NCBI GenBank assembly: GCA_030432695.1
Contig: JAUILN010000002.1
Location: 558,001-622,000, forward strand
Length of the DNA: 64,000 nt
Direction: 5' to 3'
Origin: a bacterium
Lineage (GTDB): Bacteria > Planctomycetota > UBA1135 > UBA2386
The notes below the pieces were generated by a model that saw only the letters and a list, made by a program, of their open reading frames with translations, did no database searches and was not told the DNA's origin. Below are positions 25,557 through 34,236 of this stretch, in pieces; position 1 is the stretch's first letter, and the number at the start of each line of letters is the position of its first letter. The position numbers and the translations under genes were made by a program.

Positions 25557-28150
25557 CGGTCTTCTCGGGTTACGGGGACATCGGCTGCGGGGACATCGGC
25601 GGTGGGACCCTTGCGCGGCAGGCCGAGCCGTTCCCGCTGGTCGTCGGCATCGGCGCGGAACGCCGGCGCGCCGGGGCTCAGCGCCGCGGCCTGTTCGAGC
25701 AACAGTGCCTCCAGCACCGCACGATGGTCGGCGTCGAGGTCGGTCGGCAATGCGACCACGAGGTTGCGCAGCGCGTGCGGGTCCAGCGGCGCACCGAGCA
25801 CCTGGCTCGCGACGGCCCCGAAGCCGCGGGCCGGCTCGCCGACCACCTGGCCGTCGAGGAACGGCAGCAGCAGCTTCGCCGAGACCGCGTAGCGCCGCGG
25901 CGGCGCGAGTTCGAGTGCGCGTCGGAACGCGGCGCGCGCCCGGTCGGCGCAGCGCAGCGCGGTCTGGTCGTCGCGGTGCAGGTGCGCCGCGGCGGCCTGC
26001 TTGGTGGCCACCGAACCTTCCGCGTAGGGCCGGTTCCAGATCTCCGTGCCGTCGCCATCGGGGGAGGTGATCTGCGCTGCCCAATCGTAGGCAGCGTCGA
26101 AGTCTCCGAGGTCGGCCTCGACCTGACTCAGCAGCTCCAACGTGTTGCACAGCCACGGCCGGATCGCGTGGGCCCGCAGCAGTTCCTCGCGCGCGGCCGG
26201 CAGGTCGCCGGTGCGCAGCAGCGCCAGGCCGAGGTTGTTGTGCGGACCGTGGCGGTCGGGCCGGATCGCCACCGCATCGCGCAGCACCGGCAGCGCCTCG
26301 TCGTAGCGGCGCAGGTGCAGCAGGGCGGCGCCGATCGTGTGACGGGTCCGCGCGGTCGGGCGGCCGTAGAGACTCTCGAGGTCGCGGGCCTCGGCGAGCG
26401 CCTCGCGAACCAGCTCCAGGTCTTCGGTGCCGAGCAACGCGATCAGCCGCAGGTCGCGGGCCGGGGTCCAGTCGCGCGCCCGAACGAGATGGTCGGCCGC
26501 GCTGCGGAAGCCGGCCTCGCTGTGGTCGCGCATCGCGTGGAAGCCGACGAGGAAGTGATCCACGGGCAGGTGCGCAGGCGGCAGGCCGGCGAGGTCGAGA
26601 GCGGCGATACCGCGCGTCCCGGCCGGCAATGCGCGGTAGCGACCGGCGAGCGCTGCGGCGAGTGCGCTGCCGGAGGCCGCGGCGATGGCGTCCAGGTCCG
26701 CAGCCGCGCGGTCCGCTGCGCCGACGTCCAGCAACACCGCCGCGCGCAGGGCGCGGGTCGCAAAGTCGTCGGGAGCCAGCTCGAGCAGCCGGTCCAGCTC
26801 CGCCAGTTGCCCACTGCGCTCCTCGTCGCCGACCAGCATCCGCTGCGCCGGCCAGCCCTCGATGGTCAGCAAGGCCGGCAGGCGGTCGAGGCGCGCGCGG
26901 TACTCCTGCGCGCTCTCGCCCGCCCGCCACGCCGACCACGCCGGCCAGGCCACGCCGAGGGCCAGCACGGCCACCAGCGACGCCGCCAGCGCGATGGCCT
27001 TCGCCGGCTGGCGACGAACCCGCCGCCAACCCCTGCGCAAGGGACCGAGCGGCCGGGCCGAGACGGGGCGGTGGTCGAGGAAGGCCCGCAGGTCGTCGGC
27101 CAGCGCCGCGGCACTCGGATGGCGATCGCGCGGGTCGCAGGCCATCGCCTGCTCGACGATCGCCGCGAGGTCGCGCGGCAGGTCCGGGTGGAGCACGCCG
27201 AGACGCGGCGGATCACGGCGCAGCACCGCGTCGAGGACCTCCTCCGGCGAGCCCTCGAAGGGTGGGCGCAGGGCGAGCAGGTGGTAGAGGGTCGCACCGA
27301 GGCCGTAGACGTCGGCGGCGGTCCCGGCGACGGCGCCGCGCGCCAGCTCGGGCGCCATGTACCAGGGCGTGCCGATGTGGCTGCCGGCGCGGGTCAGGCC
27401 GGCATCCTCGGGTCGCGCGGCGATGCCGAAGTCGAGCAGCACCGCACGGCCACGGCGATCGATGAAGACGTTCGACGGCTTGACGTCGCGGTGCACGACG
27501 CCGAGAGCGTGCACCGCCGCCAGACCGTCGGCGACCTCGGCGCACCACCGGACCACCTGGCGCAGTGGACTCGATTCACCGAGGACGACACCGCGACACG
27601 CCTCCGCCAGAAACCGCGGCGACCGATAGGCCGCGCGCGGCTCGACTCGGGTCGCCGCCGGGACACCGCTCAGCGGCACACCGTCGAGCAGTTCCATCAC
27701 CAGGAACAACGTGCCTTCTTCGGTCTGTCCCCGGTCGTGGATCGCCACCACGTGGTCGTGACGGAGCTGCGCGCAGATCTCGGCCTCGCGGAGGAAGCGG
27801 GCCCGCAGCGTCTCGCCCGCGAAGCCGCCACCGGCCAGCAGCTTCACCGCCACGTCGCGGCCGAGTTCCCGATCGAGCGCGCGGTAGACGGTGCCCATCG
27901 CGCCGGCACCCAGTCGCGCGTCGAGGCGGTAACGGCCGGCCAGCTCCACACCGATCCAGCGATCGGTCCCGGCGGTCCGCTCGTGCAGACCATGCAGCGC
28001 GGCCTCGAGGCCCAGCAGCGCGGCGACCTCCGCCGCCAGCTCGGGCGCATCGGCACAGAGCCGCGCGGGATCGGGCGTGACACCCGCGTCCAGCTCGGCG
28101 AGCCCGGCCTCGACGTAGCGCGCCAACCGATCCTCGTGCGCCGCGCTCAC
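25553..28150 (-). CDS. Transmembrane serine/threonine protein kinase with TPR-like C-terminal region
   Basis: 865 residues from GTG 28150, which overlaps the sigma factor stop (GTGA). After a helical N-terminus the kinase domain runs from about residue 74 to 345: Gly-loop LGAGAMGTVYR, VAIK-equivalent DVAVKLL (Lys103), HRDVKPSNVF, LDFG and GTPWYMAPELARG. A transmembrane helix near 380-402 (AIALAASLVAVLALGVAWPAW) separates it from a C-terminal region of paired helices with TPR character (PHNNLGLALLRTGDLPAAREEL). PknB-type kinases phosphorylate regulators or structural proteins. Planctomycete genomes often pair such kinases with ECF sigma factors, and here the two genes overlap, so the kinase may control that sigma factor. 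Confidence 0.92.
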   Translation of the reverse strand: MSAAHEDRLARYVEAGLAELDAGVTPDPARLCADAPELAAEVAALLGLEAALHGLHERTAGTDRWIGVELAGRYRLDARLGAGAMGTVYRALDRELGRDVAVKLLAGGGFAGETLRARFLREAEICAQLRHDHVVAIHDRGQTEEGTLFLVMELLDGVPLSGVPAATRVEPRAAYRSPRFLAEACRGVVLGESSPLRQVVRWCAEVADGLAAVHALGVVHRDVKPSNVFIDRRGRAVLLDFGIAARPEDAGLTRAGSHIGTPWYMAPELARGAVAGTAADVYGLGATLYHLLALRPPFEGSPEEVLDAVLRRDPPRLGVLHPDLPRDLAAIVEQAMACDPRDRHPSAAALADDLRAFLDHRPVSARPLGPLRRGWRRVRRQPAKAIALAASLVAVLALGVAWPAWSAWRAGESAQEYRARLDRLPALLTIEGWPAQRMLVGDEERSGQLAELDRLLELAPDDFATRALRAAVLLDVGAADRAAADLDAIAAASGSALAAALAGRYRALPAGTRGIAALDLAGLPPAHLPVDHFLVGFHAMRDHSEAGFRSAADHLVRARDWTPARDLRLIALLGTEDLELVREALAEARDLESLYGRPTARTRHTIGAALLHLRRYDEALPVLRDAVAIRPDRHGPHNNLGLALLRTGDLPAAREELLRAHAIRPWLCNTLELLSQVEADLGDFDAAYDWAAQITSPDGDGTEIWNRPYAEGSVATKQAAAAHLHRDDQTALRCADRARAAFRRALELAPPRRYAVSAKLLLPFLDGQVVGEPARGFGAVASQVLGAPLDPHALRNLVVALPTDLDADHRAVLEALLLEQAAALSPGAPAFRADADDQRERLGLPRKGPTADVPAADVPVTREDR

Positions 28151-28797
28151 GACCCGTCCCCCGGCGCTTCGATGCCGCGCGCCCTGAGCCGGATCAACAG
28201 CCGCGCCTTGGCACCACGGAACGCCTTGAGCGCCGCGTTGCCCGACGGCCAGCCGAGCGCCGTCGCGACCTCGTCCCACGGCTTGTCCTCGACCAGCCGC
28301 ATCTCCAGCAGCGCCCGCTCCCGCGCCGGAAAGCTGTCGAGCACCTCCTGGAAGATGCGGACCTGCTCGCCGAGCGCCGCATGCATCGAGGGCGTCGGGT
28401 CGTCGCCAACTGCCGCCACCAGGCCACCGCCGGCGGTCTCCAGCCCTTGCGCGCGGCGTGGGTCGCGGCGCTCGGCTTCGTGGTGGCGGACCGCGTCGAT
28501 CAGCCGGTGCTTCACCAGCGCCGCGAGGAAGCGCAGCAGCGCGGCATCGTCTTCGGACGCGCAGGAGTCGAGCGACGCCAGCACGCCTTCGAAGACGTTG
28601 TGGACGATGTCGCCGGTGCTGAACAGGGGCAGGATCCAGCGATGATTGCGGCGGAAGTCGAGTTCGAGCTCGCGGTGCACCATCGCCCGGACCCGCGGGT
28701 AGGCGGCCTCCAGCAAGGCCGCACGCGCTCCGGCGTCGCCCTGTGCGGCGCGGCGGGCGAGGTCGGTCAGCGGGTTGGTGGAGGACGGGACGGACAT
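28147..28797 (-). CDS. ECF-family RNA polymerase sigma factor
   Basis: 216 residues from ATG 28797; an in-frame ATG at 28812 is possible. Region 2 includes FSTGDIVHNVFEGVLASLDS and FLAALVKHRLIDAVRHHEAERRD. Region 4 is PARERALLEMRLVEDKPWDEVATALGW-type sequence with the helix-turn-helix. It has no anti-sigma gene next to it; instead a Ser/Thr kinase follows with a 4-bp overlap (GTGA). This is the arrangement of planctomycete ECF groups thought to be controlled by phosphorylation. It is the first gene of the operon that ends with the exported protein at 24060. Confidence 0.9.
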   Translation of the reverse strand: MSVPSSTNPLTDLARRAAQGDAGARAALLEAAYPRVRAMVHRELELDFRRNHRWILPLFSTGDIVHNVFEGVLASLDSCASEDDAALLRFLAALVKHRLIDAVRHHEAERRDPRRAQGLETAGGGLVAAVGDDPTPSMHAALGEQVRIFQEVLDSFPARERALLEMRLVEDKPWDEVATALGWPSGNAALKAFRGAKARLLIRLRARGIEAPGDGS

Positions 28798-28910
28798 GAC
28801 GGGAACTCCCACACCCCCTCGCGCGGAATCGCGCCGAAAGATGTGCCGAGGAACTTCCCGTCATTGTGCCCTGGATGCGGATCGCCGGGCGGAACCCGAC
28901 CGGCCACCGA

Positions 28911-29471
28911 TCAGCTCGAGGCCGCTCGATCGGTTCGCAGTGCTCCGTACAGCACCGCGTCGACGAACCGCCCGTTCTTCAGGATGTGCTCGCGCAGCAG
29001 CCCCTCGCGACGCAGCCCCGCCTTCTCCAACACCCGTCCCGAACCGGCGTTCCATGCCATGTGGTGGGCGGTGACACGGTGCAGCCCGAGGCGTTCGAAC
29101 GCATAGCCGACCACCGCACACGCGGCCTCGCTGGCATGGCCGCGCCCCTGGTGCGCGACGCCGACCCAATAGCCGAGCTCACCGCGTTCGTGGGTCCCGG
29201 AAAGGGACAGGCCGATCGCCCCGATCAACCGCGACGGATGGCGGAGCTGGATCGCCCAATGCAGGCTCGCGCCGGCAGTACAGCCCGCCGCATGTGTGCC
29301 GATCCAATCGCGGGCATCCGACTCCGTGTACGGATACGGCAGATGCAGCACTCCATCGGCGATGCTGCGGTCGGCGAGGAGCGCGACGAGTCCCACGACG
29401 TCGGAGTCACCGAACGGGCGCAGCGCGAGTCGCGGCGAGGTCAACGTCGGGATGGTCCGCGGACGGTTCAT
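28911..29471 (-). CDS. GNAT-family N-acetyltransferase (RimJ/RimL-like)
   Basis: 186 residues. The pattern is that of Acetyltransf_3 enzymes: RLALRPFGDSDVVGLVALLAD at the N-terminus, LIGAIGLSL, GELGYWVGVAHQGRGHASEA (acetyl-CoA pyrophosphate-binding loop Q-x-x-G-x-A) and a C-terminal NAGSGRVLEKAGLRREGLLR. Relatives acetylate N-termini of ribosomal proteins or small amines; the substrate here is not evident. Its ATG overlaps the stop of the lipid kinase by 4 bp (29468-29471), indicating one transcript. Confidence 0.88.
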   Translation of the reverse strand: MNRPRTIPTLTSPRLALRPFGDSDVVGLVALLADRSIADGVLHLPYPYTESDARDWIGTHAAGCTAGASLHWAIQLRHPSRLIGAIGLSLSGTHERGELGYWVGVAHQGRGHASEAACAVVGYAFERLGLHRVTAHHMAWNAGSGRVLEKAGLRREGLLREHILKNGRFVDAVLYGALRTDRAASS

Positions 29472-30400
29472 CCCGACGCTCCGGGTGCGGCCGGCACCAG
29501 CACCTGCAACACGCCGGTCTCGATCGACACCCCGAACGGCGTCTCACCCAGCAGGTCGCCATCGCCATGCACCGGCATCGGTTCGTCGGTCTCCACCCGC
29601 AGCTCGCGGACGCGGTAGTGCAGCAGCGCCGCGTCGCCGGGATCTTCGTCGAACTGTCGGGGCTCCGCCTCGAAGCCGAGCAGGCGCAGTCCTGCGGCAC
29701 CGAGCATCCCAGCGTCCCAGCGCCGCACGACCAGCAGGTCGAGCCAGCCGTCGTCGGGTTCGATGTGCTGGGAGAAGCGCAGACCGCCGCGACCGATCCG
29801 ACCGACGTTGGCCACCGCACAACTCACCGTATCGAGTTCCAGCGTGCTGCCCTCGGAATGGAATCGATAGCGCGCGGGTTCGGCACCGCGGTACTCCTGG
29901 ATCGCACCCTCGAGATAGGCGAACCAACCCAGCGAGTCCTTGCGTTCGCGGCTCGCCCCACCGATCGCCCGGGCCTCGGCACCGATCCCGAAGCGCAGCA
30001 GGAACAGTCGGTCGCCGCTGCGCATCGCGTCGACCGGCACGCGCCGCGCGCGCGGGTCCACCGCGAGGGCTGCCGCGGCCGCGAGATCCACCGGCACGCC
30101 GAGTTCCTGCGCGACCGCGTTGCCGGTCCCACCCGGTAGGATCGCCAGCGGCACGTCGCTGCCGGCCAGTCCGGTCGCGACCTCCGCGACGGTGCCGTCG
30201 CCGCCGTAGACCGCGACCCCCGCGACCCCCTCGGCGACCGCTTCCCGCGCCAGCCGGATGGCGTCGCCGTCGGTGTGGGTCAGCTCGACCCGCCAATCGA
30301 CGGCATCGCCCCAGGCGCGGTTGAGCACCGCGAGCACCGGCTCGTCCTGACCGGACGCCGGATTGACGATGCAACAGAGAGTCTCGGGTCGGCTGCTCAT
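29468..30400 (-). CDS. Diacylglycerol kinase-family lipid kinase
   Basis: 310 residues, cytoplasmic face of the membrane. The DAGK catalytic signature is clear: IVNPASGQDEPV at the start, AVYGGDGTVAEVATGL (the GGDGT nucleotide-binding motif) near residue 65, and PLAILPGGTGNAVAQELGVP. The C-terminal beta domain (SCAVANVGRIGRGGLRF, DGWLDLLVVRRW) is normal for YegS/DgkB-like proteins, which phosphorylate diacylglycerol or related lipids. The gene overlaps the downstream acetyltransferase (ATGA) and is divergent from the esterase at 30495, with about 95 bp between them. Confidence 0.9.
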   Translation of the reverse strand: MSSRPETLCCIVNPASGQDEPVLAVLNRAWGDAVDWRVELTHTDGDAIRLAREAVAEGVAGVAVYGGDGTVAEVATGLAGSDVPLAILPGGTGNAVAQELGVPVDLAAAAALAVDPRARRVPVDAMRSGDRLFLLRFGIGAEARAIGGASRERKDSLGWFAYLEGAIQEYRGAEPARYRFHSEGSTLELDTVSCAVANVGRIGRGGLRFSQHIEPDDGWLDLLVVRRWDAGMLGAAGLRLLGFEAEPRQFDEDPGDAALLHYRVRELRVETDEPMPVHGDGDLLGETPFGVSIETGVLQVLVPAAPGASG

Positions 30401-30494
30401 GGCGGTGAAGACGTCGGAACGCTACCGCCGCGGTCGGCCTCGTGTCGAGCCGTGCGGATTGCCACCACGCCCGGGCGGTCGCAGAATCGTCCTG

Positions 30495-31463
30495 ATGCTG
30501 TCGAGTTCCAAGTCCACGCGGCTCGCTCTCCTGCTGGTCACGGCCATCGGCCTCGCCACGGGCGCGCCGGCGCAGCCGCTGCGATTGGCCGCGGTCACCC
30601 CGAGCAGTCGACCGATCGTGAACCGCACCGTGCCGGTGGTCTGGGTGATCGGTCAGTCGAATGCCTGCGGGGCAACCCTCGGCTACTGGCTGAACAACCC
30701 GATCACCGCCGGCGTGCACCGGCGACTGGCCTACCAGCCGAGAGTCCGCATCTGGTGGCCGGGAGCATCCGCGTCGCGGCCCTGGTCGGCACCGGCCTGG
30801 GAGACCTACCAGACGGGGTCCAACGCGATGGTCAACAACTCGTCGTACTGGATCACCGAGAACCGCTTCGGCACCGAAGCCTCGCTGGCCGACGGCGTCC
30901 AGTCGTTCTACGGCGAGGCCTGGGTCCACAAGTTCGCGTGGGTGTCACGCCTCGATCCCCGCTCGGTACCCACCTTCTCGCGCGGCGCGACCGAACGGGA
31001 CGGCCTGTACGGCACCATGATGCAGAACTGGCGCGCCGCCGAGGCACAGCTCCGCGCGCAGGGGCTGTCACCATCGATCAAGGGAATCATCTGGATCCAG
31101 GGTGAAGGCGACACGCGCGCGATCGGCCAGACCGACCTGCTGCTCTACGCGCGCGACTACGCGGTGAACCTGACACGCTTCATCGCCGACCTGCGCAACG
31201 ACCTCGCCCCGGGACGTCCGCCGATCCCGTTCGTCATCAGCCAGCTCCACGACCGCCACGAGCCGCGGAACGTCTGGGCACCCGGCGAGGTGCTGGTCCG
31301 TGCGGCGCAGGCCCAGGTCGCGGCGTCGGACCCTTGGGTCGCACTGTGCCCGGTCGACAACCTGACCCTCGACCCGGCCAGTGGCTACATCCACTACGAC
31401 TACCAGGGCTACGTGGACCTCGGCTATCGGCTGTTCCAGACGCTCCGGCCGATGCTGAGATAG
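30495..31463 (+). CDS. Exported SGNH/sialate O-acetylesterase-like hydrolase
   Basis: 322 residues from ATG 30495, which begins a signal peptide (LALLLVTAIGLATGAPAQ). Block motifs of carbohydrate esterases are present: VVWVIGQSNACG (nucleophile Ser), GIIWIQGEGDTR (oxyanion/second block) and, near the C-terminus, YIHYDYQGYVDLG with the catalytic His. The family removes acetyl esters from sugars. It is a second, shorter member beside the one at 8712-10325, and the two share only the catalytic blocks. Exported carbohydrate esterases fit degradation of marine or plant polysaccharides; the substrate is unknown. Confidence 0.85.
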   Translation: MLSSSKSTRLALLLVTAIGLATGAPAQPLRLAAVTPSSRPIVNRTVPVVWVIGQSNACGATLGYWLNNPITAGVHRRLAYQPRVRIWWPGASASRPWSAPAWETYQTGSNAMVNNSSYWITENRFGTEASLADGVQSFYGEAWVHKFAWVSRLDPRSVPTFSRGATERDGLYGTMMQNWRAAEAQLRAQGLSPSIKGIIWIQGEGDTRAIGQTDLLLYARDYAVNLTRFIADLRNDLAPGRPPIPFVISQLHDRHEPRNVWAPGEVLVRAAQAQVAASDPWVALCPVDNLTLDPASGYIHYDYQGYVDLGYRLFQTLRPMLR

Positions 31464-31491
31464 CCCGATGCCGAGAGAGCGATGACCGCCG

Positions 31492-34161
31492 ATGGAAGGG
31501 CAGGGGACACCTATCGGCCACGACCTCGACGACTTCGAACTCGTCGAGTGTCTCGGACGCGGCGGAATGGGTGAGGTCCATCTCGCCCGCCAGCGCTCGC
31601 TCGACAGGTTGGTGGCCCTCAAGCTGATCCGCCGGGACCTCGCCGCCAGCTCCGACGCCCGCCAGCGCTTCCGGCGCGAGACCCGTGCGTTGGCGATCCT
31701 GCGGAGGCCTGGAGTGGTGCCCATCCATGCAGTGGGTGAACACGACGGCCGACCGTGGTTCGCGATGGAGCTGCTGTCGGGCCTCGACCTCGCGCGTGTC
31801 GTGCCGGCACTCCGCTCCGCGCACACCGCGGGTGAGCGCCTCTCCGGCGACCTCGTGCTCCGCGTCGTCCGGGATCACGGCCGCGACTACGATCGACCCT
31901 CGCCGAAGCCCGGCGCCCACGGGCGGGAGGACCGCGCGAGCCACCACTCCGATCCGCTGCCCCGCGACTTCGACCGCTGCTGCGCCACATTGGTCGCGCG
32001 TGCCGCACGGGCGATCGCAGGCGTCCACGAGCAGGGGTTGCTGCACCGGGATCTGAAACCCGCCAACCTGATTCTCGACCGGCACGGCCGCCTCACGATC
32101 GTCGACTTCGGCCTGGTCCACGACGCCTCCAGCGAGAGCCTCACCCGCCCCGAGGCCTGGCTCGGCTCGCTGCCCTACCTGGCCCCCGAGTGCCTGCGCG
32201 GAGAGCCCGCCAACGTGCCTACGCGCGACGTCTACGGGCTGGGCATGGTCCTGCACGAACTCCTCACCCTCCGCCCGGCGTTCGACGGAACGGAGGCAGA
32301 CCTCACCCGGCTCATCGTCGAGGGCGCCGCCGCCCCGCTGCGCCGCGACGGCAGCCGGATCGAGACCGATCTCGCCGCCATCTGCCGCACCGCGACCGAC
32401 CTCGATCCACGGCACCGCTACTCCACCGCCGACGCACTGGCAGACGACCTGCAGCGATTCCTCGACCGACGCGGCGTGCACGCAAGACCCGCCGGGCCGG
32501 TGCGCCGCCTGACGCGCTGGGCCAGGCGGCGCCCGGCGACGGCCACCGCGGGCGGCGCGGCGATCGTGCTCCTGATCGGCGGCCCCCTGCTGTTCGCCGG
32601 CCTGCAGCTGCTGCACGTCCGCCGGCTGGAGACCGCGCTCCAGACCTCGGAATCAGCGAGGGTGCGCTACGTCGACGCACTCGGAGGCTCGCTCGACGTC
32701 GTGCACGGCGTGGCCCGCCGCACCATCGACGACCCCGAGGTCGATCGCCGCGGAACCCTGGACCCACTGCGCAGCGAGGCGCTCGCCGAACTCGCGGACT
32801 ACTACGAATCGCTGCTGAGGCACGACCCGCTCGAACCACGGATCAGCCGGCAGCTGGTGGAGTCCCAGACGCGACTGGCCGAACTGCACCGTCAGCTCGG
32901 CGAACTGCCCCGCGCTCTGGAAGCCGCCCGACGCGCGGTCCACAACGCCCGCGCCGTGGACGCCGTCGCGACTCCAACCGACCGGCCGAGCACCCGCATG
33001 GTGCTCGCCGGCTGTCTGCGCGTGCAGGCCGGACTGCTCTCGGAACTCGGCGACCAGCCCGGCTCGGAGCAACACCACCGCGAGGCGGTCGCACTGCTGG
33101 AGTCGACCGGCGCGAACCAGCCCGATCACCCTGGCGAAGAGGGCTGGCTCGAGTCCCGCACTGCGCTCGCCAACCATCTGACCAGGACCGACCGGTTCGA
33201 CGAGGCCCTCGCCGCCCTCGACGAGCTGCTCCAGCACATGGGCGAGCGGGCGCACGATCCGACTTCGGAGGTCACGTTGCGTGCCGCCCTGCTGCACACC
33301 AACCGCTGTTCCCTGCTGTCCCAGCTCGGCCGCGTCGAGGACTCGATCGCCGCCGCCGGCACCGCGATCACGCTGTACCAAGCGAGGCTCGCGCAGAATC
33401 CCGACGCGGCGGTCGAGCTCGACCTGGGCCTCGCCTACAACGCACGCGCCGATCGACATCGCGAACTCGGCGAATGGCAGGAGTCGATCGGCGACCTGCG
33501 ATCCGCGGAGGAACTCCTGCGACGCGCCACCGCTCGATGGCCCCACCGGGCCGGCCCACGACAACGGCTCTGCGGCGCCTTGAACTCGCTCGGCTCGAGC
33601 CTCGCCATGCTGGGCGAGACGACCGCGGCGGACGCGATCCTCGCCGAGGCGATCGAGCGCGCGCGGAGCGGCGCGACCCGGAAGGACCGAGAACTGCTGG
33701 CCGACGCGCTGATGGCCCGCGCCCAATTGCTCGCCCCGACCGCATCCGGCAAGGCGGTCGAGGTGGTCGACGAAGCGATCCGCCTGTTCGACGAACTCGC
33801 CGACGACCAATCGAACAGCTTCGCCAACCGCGCCGTGGTCCGCTCGGTCGCGACCTCGGTCCATCTGGCGCGCCGCGACCTGGGGCGCGCGCGGGAGATC
33901 GCCGAGTCCGGTATCGCGCTGTTCGTGGCGGCTCGCGAGCGGGCCCCGAACGATGCACTCACCCGGCTGCAGCACGGCAAGGCGCTGCTGCAGGCGGCCT
34001 ACGTGAGCCTGCTCTGCGATGCACCCGAGGAATGCCGCGCCCGCCTCCAACGCGCGGTCGACGACTGCGGGACGACCCGCGAGCTGCTGCGCATGCTCGA
34101 GCCGGCGCTCGGGGACGAGGCCTGGTTCACGGCGCTGATGGCACGCGCGCCGCGGGAGTGA
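31492..34161 (+). CDS. Transmembrane serine/threonine protein kinase with TPR-like C-terminal region
   Basis: 889 residues. The kinase domain spans about residues 14-330: LGRGGMGEVHLAR loop, Lys44 in ALKLI, HRDLKPANLIL (Asp187), IVDFG (Asp205) and GSLPYLAPECLRG. A low-complexity insert of about 40 residues lies before the catalytic loop (about residues 130-160). A transmembrane helix sits at 350-376 (IVLLIGGPLLFAGLQLL), followed by more than 500 residues of helix pairs typical of TPR (ALADYYESLLRHDP, LAYNARADRHRELGEWQESI). It has the same layout as the kinase at 25553-28150 but no sigma factor is adjacent. The metalloprotease gene follows after 75 bp. Confidence 0.92.
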   Translation: MEGQGTPIGHDLDDFELVECLGRGGMGEVHLARQRSLDRLVALKLIRRDLAASSDARQRFRRETRALAILRRPGVVPIHAVGEHDGRPWFAMELLSGLDLARVVPALRSAHTAGERLSGDLVLRVVRDHGRDYDRPSPKPGAHGREDRASHHSDPLPRDFDRCCATLVARAARAIAGVHEQGLLHRDLKPANLILDRHGRLTIVDFGLVHDASSESLTRPEAWLGSLPYLAPECLRGEPANVPTRDVYGLGMVLHELLTLRPAFDGTEADLTRLIVEGAAAPLRRDGSRIETDLAAICRTATDLDPRHRYSTADALADDLQRFLDRRGVHARPAGPVRRLTRWARRRPATATAGGAAIVLLIGGPLLFAGLQLLHVRRLETALQTSESARVRYVDALGGSLDVVHGVARRTIDDPEVDRRGTLDPLRSEALAELADYYESLLRHDPLEPRISRQLVESQTRLAELHRQLGELPRALEAARRAVHNARAVDAVATPTDRPSTRMVLAGCLRVQAGLLSELGDQPGSEQHHREAVALLESTGANQPDHPGEEGWLESRTALANHLTRTDRFDEALAALDELLQHMGERAHDPTSEVTLRAALLHTNRCSLLSQLGRVEDSIAAAGTAITLYQARLAQNPDAAVELDLGLAYNARADRHRELGEWQESIGDLRSAEELLRRATARWPHRAGPRQRLCGALNSLGSSLAMLGETTAADAILAEAIERARSGATRKDRELLADALMARAQLLAPTASGKAVEVVDEAIRLFDELADDQSNSFANRAVVRSVATSVHLARRDLGRAREIAESGIALFVAARERAPNDALTRLQHGKALLQAAYVSLLCDAPEECRARLQRAVDDCGTTRELLRMLEPALGDEAWFTALMARAPRE

Positions 34162-34222
34162 TCCGAGGCGGGCTTTTGTCCTCCGGGGAGTCCGGGAACG
34201 AGCGACAGAGTCGAGGCGGCGC

Positions 34223-34228
34223 TATCTT
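34223..34228 (+). promoter_or_regulatory. Candidate -10 element (TATCTT) for a leaderless transcript
   Basis: TATCTT is followed by TCCCGCCC and then the ATG at 34237. The sequence closely resembles that before 6310 (TACCAT, CCCCGCCCG, ATG), and neither gene has a Shine-Dalgarno. If active, it would let the metalloprotease be transcribed apart from the kinase upstream. Confidence 0.35.
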
Positions 34229-34236
34229 TCCCGCCC

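Noticed and set aside
25724-28645. A 973-codon plus-strand open frame
   Set aside because: It is antisense to the kinase and sigma factor genes, whose motifs are unambiguous; its own product has no family pattern.
28797-28863. 9-bp inverted repeat (TGACGGGAA / TTCCCGTCA) spanning the ECF start region
   Set aside because: Arms this short at about 50 bp spacing occur by chance many times in the window. Position over the start codon is suggestive but not enough.
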